From Orobanche coerulescens (lineage: Eukaryota; Streptophyta; Magnoliopsida; Lamiales; Orobanchaceae): a stretch of DNA of 64,000 nt. The stretch is taken from the NCBI GenBank assembly GCA_033398695.1, contig CM065815.1, forward strand, positions 7,310,501 through 7,374,500. Reading direction: 5' to 3'. Positions 56,720 through 64,000 of the stretch are shown here, in pieces. Made by a program: the position numbers and the translations under genes. Within the stretch, counting starts at the first letter, position 1; the number at the start of each line of letters is the position of its first letter. The notes under the pieces were generated by a model. The model made no database searches and was not told the DNA's origin. It saw nothing but the letters and a program-made list of their open reading frames with translations.

Positions 56720-57283
56720 TGTAATATCCGCAATTTTCGATTTTCGGTAAATTTCTTTTTCGGTCGGAGTCCGTTTTGACGACTCTCTCATGACCGTTTC
56801 GTCATTCCGAGAATGATTAATTCTACACTTTTTGACATCCGAGTTCGTTTCGGTGTCGTTTCGTTGAGTTCTGTGCTTTTTAGCGACTTTTCCGTACTTG
56901 AGTTCGATTCTTGCGAATCTCGTCAAATCATGTTTCGAGTTTCCCGCAAGTCCGTTTAACTTTGTTAGACGTGTTGTGAACTTCGGTTTGGTTATTCGAT
57001 CACGTATCGTGATTTCCGGGCGTTTTGGGCCATTTTGTAATTTCTTGAAAGTTACGGGTATCCGTATCTGTAATTGTTGTCTCGACCCGTTTCTTGGTCG
57101 CGTATGACTAATTATGGTATTACGCTTTCATTTCGAGTCGTTTATGTTGTCCGCGAACTTTTCGTCGTGTTCGCCCGCACGTTTTGAAATCGGGTCGCCG
57201 AGCCCAGCGGTGGCGGGATCGCCGACGTGGCGGGATCGCCGGACGATTGCGGGCACCGGCCGGACGGGGTGCGGCAGAACCGG

Positions 57284-57683
57284 CGTAGCGACGCCACGGC
57301 CGGAAAGCGCGCGCTAACCGGCAGTGTAGCGACGCCGCCGGTGGCCTAGCGACGCTATCGCCCGGGCAGCTGGGGTTTCGAGGTTCTCAGACTCGGTCAG
57401 ATCGGCAGTAGCGCACGCTACGCCGAGCGTAGCGCGCTAGTCGGCAGCGTAAGCGCCGCCGCCGGCCGGCCAGCGACGTTACTGGCCGGCGATCCCATGG
57501 CTCATCGGACAAATGGCTAACGCGCGCAGGCTTCCGGCCTTAGCGCACGCTAGCGGGAGTCGGGTCGACAGGTTGGTCGGCAGGGTTGTCGGTGATGCCG
57601 GGTCGTGTGGGCCCTAGCCGAGGGTACTCGGCCGATACCGGCCGATAGCGCACGCTAGTCCGGGAAGGCTAGCGCACGCTAGT
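57284..57683 (+). repeat. TAGCG-type dyad array, family D LTR
   Basis: A mixture of tagcgacgc, tagcgacgcta, tagcgcgcta and tagcgcacgcta, about ten copies in GC-rich DNA, ending just before ataaata. The TAGCGCACGCTA form is the same as in family A. Confidence 0.88.
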
Positions 57684-59521
57684 CGGCGAGATAAATATGG
57701 TCGAGTCACTTTTCACTTCGTTTTTCATTTCCTTCCTTCTCCTTCCGCGAGTGGCGATTCATGGGCGACGAAGCCATGTTGTTTAACAACAAATCCATGA
57801 AGTCCTTGAGTTCATAACATCAATCGATCGTCCGTTATCAACCTTTGATCCAGCGAATCAAGGTAATCTTCCTTAGAACCCTAATTTCGTGAATTTGGGG
57901 ATTTTTGCATTTTCGTCCGATTCGTTCCGTGTTGTTGATTAATTCATGATGGGTATGATTAATCTTGATAGTATTCTTGTGTTTAACATCATTTAATCCA
58001 TTGTTCTTCGTCGAATCGAAGTATATTTCTTGATTTCCTTCGAATTGACTTTTTGGGGGATTTGTCCCCGATCTCGTTTTTCATCCGTTTTCGATGGATC
58101 GATTATGGTTAAATAATGTTGTTAAACATATTCTATGGATTGTATATCCATATTTCAACTTGGAATTCCGTTTTCGGGTTTTGACGGAACGAATCGTGTT
58201 CTTGGCCGTTTTGGGGGAAATCCGTGAACTTTCGTCATTCGTTCTTTGAATTCAACGGCTTTGAGTCGTGTTATGGAATTCATTTCATTGTTATCCTTTG
58301 TCCTTCGTAGTTTGTGAACGTGAGTTGGCGTTCGGTGGAGTCGGCGGGTACGTAGTCGGTTCGGGCCAACCTACTTCGGTCGATTCTCCGCGTTGTTCTT
58401 ATTCGAGGCAAGTACCTTGCCCATACTTTTCTCATTTTATGGATATGATGATCGGTGGTCGTCTTAATGTGTTTGTTTGGTTATTTGAAATGAAGTTTCA
58501 AAGGATTTCGGTTTGGCCTCGTTAAAGGCTTTCTTTCAAAACGAGTGTGATTTGTGAACGGTGTTTTGAGAATTGATTATGATTTGGTTATTTTGAACGT
58601 TGAAGGATTATATGATGAAACTCCTATTGTTTAAGTTATGGAATTGTGTATTCCGTATTTAATCTTGTTATTGTATTTTTGAAGAGTTTGGTAATGGTGT
58701 CGAGTTAATGGCCATCTCTAGTGAGTATTCTTAATGAACTTACATTCTTAGCATGTTAGTATTGCATGAGTAACGTGTGTGTGTGTATGCTCACTACGGG
58801 TTAGATCCGACGGGGTCTCGGTAGGGCTCCACGAAGCTGTGGAACCGCGAGCTTGCTTTTAACCATCATGGGTTAGATCCGACGGTCTCGCAGGATCCAC
58901 GAAGTCAGGTCCGCGGTTAATTGTGGTGCATTTTGCAAATGTGGTTTGATTATTGGCATTTCCGGAAATGAGTGCTTTTGAACGGTTTTCATTTGCATGC
59001 ATTGACTAAATGTGTAAGAGGTAAGTTGTTCGTTTGGCTTACTTGGCTAGGATGGCACTGGAGTATTTTGTTGTTTGTTTTAAATCCTTTATTTGTGGAT
59101 TTTGATGTGGGATACGAACCTCGTGGTCGTTCTTGTGTACTGTGAGTTGATGAGATTTGGGGCTAAAATCCCAATGGTTTTGTAAAAGTCGTTTTACGGA
59201 TTTGGGGCTAAAATCCCAACGGTTCGGTTAATGTCATTTTTCAGAAAGTAAACTTTTGGGGCGGTGACCCCTTTGTCTTTTGGATTTTGAAAAGTAGGAT
59301 TTGATAATCCTAAATTGTTTTCTATTAAAACTCTCGATGGCATTCTAAACCTTTTTATAAATTATTTCCATTGATTTATGATATTTCGTTTTTGAAATGT
59401 TTTCTCAAACCCTTACCTCGGGAAGTACTTTTCGTTTCGTTTGGATCTTTGAGGATCCTCGGTTATTGTTATTCGTGGAATGTGAACTGTATGGCTCGTA
59501 TTTTCACTTTGTTCTTGCACT

Positions 59522-59562
59522 AGCAAAACAGTGGAGTTTTGCTAACCCCCGAGTATTCGGGG
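59522..59562 (+). promoter_or_regulatory. Double hairpin in the family D LTR
   Basis: Same two hairpins as 22982-23022 in family A, unchanged, although much of the surrounding LTR differs. Confidence 0.75.
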
Positions 59563-59921
59563 GGTGGATGTCTGTTTTTGCATTCAGGTTTTGGAGCATA
59601 ACACAGGGTCGGCACGAAGGATGATGAAAGATGATCGATACTAATCACATGAGGAACCGTACATCGTGTGTTGGTTCAGTTGTACTTTATTTTCATTCTT
59701 TGTATTGTTCCGTTGTACGGGTGTAGTTGTATTTTGTCCCTGCAAGGTGGAGTTGTATTTGAGTTGTATGTATTTGTGGAAAGACCAAATCGGTCTACTG
59801 AGTCAGTGTAGCCTTGAAGGCATTGTCGAGATGTTAAATGTCGTTACCAGCCTGGTAGATCCTTGAGGAAAGGTTCTACGGCGTGTAATATCCCTGAGCG
59901 GATTGGGGGTGTTACAATTAT

Positions 59922-61298
59922 CCCGGTGATTCCTACTCTAGACTTTTTACTATCTTTTATTTCTCTTTTTCTCTTCCTTCCTTTCTTTAGAGTCGTGTGC
60001 TGAATTTTAAGTTGGGGGAAATTGGAGTCGGAATGGTTAATTGAATTTGGAAATTGTGATGAATTTAAATTTGCGTCCTTAGCTAAATTTTTGTGATTGA
60101 ATCAAGTTCCTGTATTGGGGATTTAAGTATGGCCTGACATAGGAAATGAATATGATTGACTAGTTTGATTTTAATTAGAGTAGTTCACTAGTCTTGATTT
60201 TGGATTTAGATAAAAGTGTGAGGGATTCATGGCACAAGCCCTTTTTATTCGTGAGTTTTGAGCCATAGAGCAAAATATATATATATATATATACATATAT
60301 AAATAATCATACATATACATGCTCACTATTTCTTCTTGTGGGGTCGAGCGTGTTGTGTTCATGCTAAAACTTAATCAATTATTCATGTCAAGACTATGTT
60401 AGTGTTCTCATGCAGTAAAGTGATAAAGGCAAATTAGGAATAACCCACTTGGCTTATATTTTCCCACCTCGACATATTCATCATTAGAAGCCCATTTGGA
60501 CCTAAACCTTATTCTTTGATCCACCACATTTTATTAGCCATTATCTAATTTTTGGTGAAAATTCATCCGTTTGAACCCTTGGTCAAGGATTGGTTGTGAA
60601 TTAGGTGTATAACAAGTCGAGGGAAGGACGAGAAATTATCAAAAAGTGGGTGGTGAAGTGAAAAGAAAAAAAGTGCTGAAATTAAGATAAAATATTAAGG
60701 CCAAAAAAAAAAAAAAAAGTAGGGGTCGGCCGTAAAAATACCCCCCTCGAATGTTATTAAAGCCGCTAACCTCAATTGATCCTTCGTGGCTTTGCGATTA
60801 CATGTATGTACCCAAAAGGGTGCAAAAGGAAGGACGATGCTTCATTGTTGCAGGATTTGTTATGCACTTAATTTCATGATTAGTCTTGCCCAACGAATCC
60901 TTTATTTATTCTTTTTATCCTACCCATACCTAAAGCCCCACTACAACCATAAAGGCCCTTCTGATTATATGCATGAGTTCTTCTACGTAGTGGAGATTTA
61001 ATTTTTGTGCGAGTATATGGTAATGACACACCATGTTTTGACGTGAGTGATTGCTTAATAATCCCTATATCTACTTGAGCGAGAGTGACCCCTTGTGAGG
61101 CCATCGAATCTTCTATCACTTGATGCCAATGAAGATGTTGAGATTGTTGAGGTACTTTAATTTTCTTCTTACTTGTTCATGATTATTTATTCTCCCTTGA
61201 ATATGCCTATCATCTTGGATTTTTCAATACATGCTTCTTGAAATTCTTTCACTCGAATTATGCTTGAGGACAAGCATTGGTTTAAGTTTGGTGAGATT
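59922..61298 (+). other. Athila-type 3' internal region and polypurine tract
   Basis: No env-like gene recognised. Contains an AT microsatellite (about 60281-60305) and ends ttgaggacaagcattggttt plus aagtttggtgagatt, the usual end before an Athila-type LTR. Confidence 0.7.
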
Positions 61299-62836
61299 TG
61301 ATAGGACAAAAATAGTGTGCTAAAATCATTGTTAATTATAAGGTTTTAATGAATTTTATGTTGGCATACTTGGTTATTTTCCATATATTTATATTTTGGG
61401 TGCAATTTACTTCACTTGGCAATTTGTTGTTTAATTTAGGTGTTTGATGGAGTTTTTAAGCTTAAGGAATAATTTGGATCATCAAACGGACCAAGCCAAG
61501 GTGATTTGGGCTTAAATGAAGAAAATATCGTGCGACACTGGGTGGCCCAGTATCTGTTCGCTGACCCAGTGTTAGTCATGTTACGAAAATAATCTTACTT
61601 TGGGCCCAAGAAACGACTCAAAAATCGCCCAATCAGTTCCACAAGGCAATAAATCGGTCCATATGCTGGAAAAAGGAATTGGAATAGATTTGGGAAGAAA
61701 GACTCCAAGGAAATTAAAACTCAAGAAGGAAGGAGTCCCAATTAAAGAAGGAAACTAAGAGATAAGGAATAATTATAAAAGGAGAGGAGGGCTGGAATTA
61801 ATTGGAGACCTTGGAGCAGCAAATTCACGGCTGAAGGAGAAGAATACACGGCTAGAGCAGAAGAAAATACAAGGGACGACCGAACCGATTTTTCACCGGA
61901 GCAACCGAGCCGATTCCGACGTGCGAAGAAGAAGACTATACCGTTTGAATTTCTTTCTTCTTATGTCTTTTATTAATTTGATGTTTTCTAAAGCCAACAT
62001 GTCCGGTTAATTTTATATTCTAGTTCTTAGTGAAGTTTGAAACCGTATTTGAATTATTCATGTTTTAATCCCGCAGCGTATTTTCAACTCGAATTCTCTT
62101 GAATTACTTTTGTGTTATTGAATTCACGACTATGCCATTTAATTTCTTGATTTGGTTTGGCCAACTAGATTAGGAGTTTTATGTATTATGCTAGAAATTG
62201 AGTTGTAATCCGTAATTGTTGCAATTTTAATTTTACAAGTAGCAAACAATTGATTTTTCCCAATTGGGTAACACAAAATCGAGATCCCTTAAGTCGAGCT
62301 TATGCACTTAATATCTTGCCTATTCCATTACTTTGGTTTTTAATGCATCTAGCGAGCGAGATTTGAAGAGCTTGTTTTGAATCCACCGTATAGATAGGTT
62401 CAATTAAAGAGCTTGTTTTAATTGAATAAACTTAAGAAATAATTGAGGTCAACAGAGCTTGTTATTGGCTTCGGAATAGGAGTTCATGATATTAGAGAAG
62501 AGACAAGCGCTGCATTGAAACTTGAATTAATTTGAAACGGCGGATAACGGAGCTAAGGACTAGATTATTCTTTAATTGATATTTTCGTATTTTATTTTGT
62601 TTATTTTAATTTAATTTATTTTACGCAATTTATTTTAGTTAAGGTCAGAAATCGAATTCCCCCCCCTCTCGTTTTTATTTTGTTTTAATTGCTAAAAGTA
62701 TTTAAACCTTAGTTAGTCTAATTGATTTACCGTTCTCCGTGGGATCGACCCTTACTTACCGATACTACTAGTTAGTAGAAGTGAGCCAAGGAAAAATATA
62801 AATAAAAAATTTTGACGCGTCACGACAGCGCGGTCA
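61299..62836 (+). repeat. Athila-type LTR, second copy
   Basis: Near-identical to 52511-54052. Its dyad at 61536-61552 has lost the last base match (CCCAGTA). It is followed by PBS and gag rather than by host DNA. Confidence 0.92.
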
Positions 62837-63425
62837 AAATTTTGGCGCCGTTGCCGGGGAACGGTGTTAAATTATAATTTTAATTATTTTAGGTTAAAAA
62901 ACTTTCTACAATTTCAACACTGGGTGACCGAGTGGCAGTTCTGAAAATTTATTTTAATTGTCAGTTGTGCACTAATCCGTTTTGTTTTAGTTTTGCATGA
63001 ATACAAGGTCGCGTGGAGATAAGAATTTACAATATTTTCCAGCAATCACCAAGCGAGATCGTGTTTTCAGGTGGGAAGCAAAAGAAGCCAAAGAAGCACT
63101 TAGGACTTTACCATTTTCTCTCGATACATCACCCAGCGAATCGAAGGACGAGTTTGGAGTCATGGCAAATAACGCTGAAAATACGCTGAAGCAATTAGCC
63201 AACCCAGAGCTACCTCAACAACCACTATGCATCACGATCCCGGCTATTGACAACAACACCTTTGAACTAAAGTCGGGATTGATTCACTTGCTACCTGCAT
63301 TTCATGGTCTATCAGGAGAGGACCCGCACAAACATCTCAAGGAATTCCATGTCGTATGTTCAAGCATGAAGCCAAACGGTGTCACCGAAGAACAAATCAA
63401 GCTTAGAGCCTTCCCATTCTCCTTA
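62837..63425 (+). pseudogene. Second Athila-type unit: PBS and truncated gag
   Basis: PBS TGGCGCCGTTGCCGGGGA, then MNTRSRGDKNLQYFPAIT from 62997, almost the same as the gag at 54211 (few changes, such as LSQQ to LPQQ). Homology ends abruptly after RAFPFSLN at about 63425, where unrelated sequence joins. Confidence 0.9.
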
Positions 63426-63696
63426 AACGAAAGTTCCAACACGACCAACTCAACCATACAAACTTATACGAATCAAGAAACAACGAAAACGAACAAGTTT
63501 TACGAGAATCGAACGCACATGCGGCAAGATATAATTCAAAATGAAATTATGCAAAAACATCCTCGAAACTCGACCAGACGGAAAAACTCCAAGAACAAAA
63601 TAGATTCAGAATTCCAAAACAGTGCTAAGCGAGTTGTCTGAAATGAACATACACCAAAAATAGAAATTACCGAAAATAGAAAACACGGATATTACA
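63426..63696 (-). mobile_element. Truncated Gypsy LTR start, reverse strand
   Basis: On the minus strand from 63696: TGTAATATCCGTG then ttctattttcggtaattt, matching the layout of the family D LTR start (TGTAATATCCGC, attttcggtaaattt). It stops at 63426 without an LTR end. Confidence 0.65.
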
Positions 63697-64000
63697 GTGT
63701 GTGTTGTTCCTTCCACCCGGAGTGTCCGACGGGATGTCTGGGGGTCGATACTAAGGGGTACGGCCACGGAAGTGGACTTGGGTGCGTGTGTGGATGAACT
63801 TCCACCCAGAGTGTCCGACGGGATGTCTGGGGGTCAATACTAAGGGGTACGGCCGCAGAAGTGGTTTCCCACCCGGAGTGTCCGACGGGATGTCTGGGGG
63901 TCGATACTAAGGGGTACGGCCGCGGGTTACCAGTTGTGGTTTTTCATCTTGAGGATGACGTTGATGTTTTCGTTAATTGTGATATTGTCCGGAGTATCAC
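63697..64000 (+). repeat. Tandem repeat block, three units, of an LTR-like sequence
   Basis: Units begin at about 63711, 63800 and 63866 with cccacccggagtgtccgacg, then ggatgtctgggggtc and aaggggtacggcc. The style (short GC-rich tandem units) matches the tandem blocks in LTR families A, B and D, so this may be the middle of another LTR. It runs off the window. Confidence 0.6.

Larger units (their letters stand above)
56720..59916 (+). mobile_element. Family D Gypsy solo LTR (3.2 kb)
   Basis: TGTAATATCC to GTGTTACA with target duplication ATTAT at 56715-56719 and 59917-59921, and no internal region. It carries a TAGCG-type dyad array (about 57284-57683), ataaata (57691-57697), a small ORF start at about 57774, gaggcaagtaccttgcc (about 58405), two tandem units (about 58790-58920), the double hairpin (59522-59562) and the 33-nt terminal inverted repeat. 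Confidence 0.92.
52511..62836 (+). mobile_element. Athila/Tat-type Gypsy element lacking pol, carrying a solo LTR
   Basis: LTRs 52511-54052 and 61299-62836, nearly identical by eye. PBS TGGCGCCGTTGCCGGGGA, a gag, and the motif cgagccaacgacgtaaa then ttgggaggcaaccc are typical of Athila/Tat elements. RT and integrase are missing. A family D solo LTR sits at 56720-59916. The second LTR is followed by another PBS and gag, so the element is one unit of a tandem. Confidence 0.9.

Noticed and set aside
56376..56926. Frames in the T-rich region after the Athila-type motif
   Set aside because: Composition-driven, spanning the family D insertion border; no recognised domain.

Overview
This is a window of nuclear DNA from a flowering plant. 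One spliced gene, COP9 signalosome subunit 1 (CSN1), is a clear eudicot-type protein (possibly asterid, low confidence). Nearly everything else is transposable elements in nested layers. There are no operons, rRNA genes or CRISPR arrays, and I recognised no tRNA gene.

Layout. (1) 1-3.95 kb is a four-layer nest. A Stowaway-like MITE holds a GGGGGTGTATTG-ended element, which holds a (TTA)n microsatellite, which holds a dead minus-strand non-LTR retrotransposon with an R2-like restriction-like endonuclease (RLE) tail. (2) 3.95-7.1 kb has a duplicated GC-rich/A-run repeat and AT-rich spacer. (3) 7.44-12.92 kb is CSN1, six exons and 446 aa. Its intron 3 looks like a GC-AG intron; intron 2 carries a non-autonomous hAT element and intron 5 a TIR element. 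(4) 14.75-41.5 kb is a non-autonomous gag-only Gypsy element (family A). Its 3' LTR is split by an 18-kb Copia element (TSD CTGGG), and that Copia is split by an 8.6-kb coding-poor LTR element (family B, TSD CCGAG). Family B contains an orphan LTR of a further family (C). (5) 41.5-50 kb holds a Copia fragment, several hAT, Stowaway and Harbinger-like MITEs, a 3.36-kb hAT element with a broken transposase and perfect 8-bp TSDs, and a TRIM. (6) 50-64 kb holds a truncated Copia with gag, then a pol-deleted Athila/Tat-type Gypsy element arranged LTR-gag-LTR-gag. A 3.2-kb solo LTR (family D, TSD ATTAT) sits inside it, and a scrambled junction lies at the right edge.

The most unusual signal is in the LTRs. 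Families A-D share an architecture: TGTAATAYCC start; an array of short dyad-symmetric motifs whose sequence differs between families (TAGCGCACGCTA in A and D, CCGTGTC/GACACGG in B, TTACGTACGTAA in C); then a TATA region. Families A, B and D also share AGGCAAGTA, a 65-90 bp tandem-repeat block and a double hairpin. All four end in a 33-34 nt inverted repeat that copies the LTR's own 5' end. The family B dyad, including a 16-bp identical stretch, also lies in the leader of the unrelated Copia. The Athila-type element has its own dyad, CACTGGG-N3-CCCAGTG, in LTR, leader and gag.

Limits: exon borders and element ends were read by eye against remembered family features; no alignment, homology search or folding was run.
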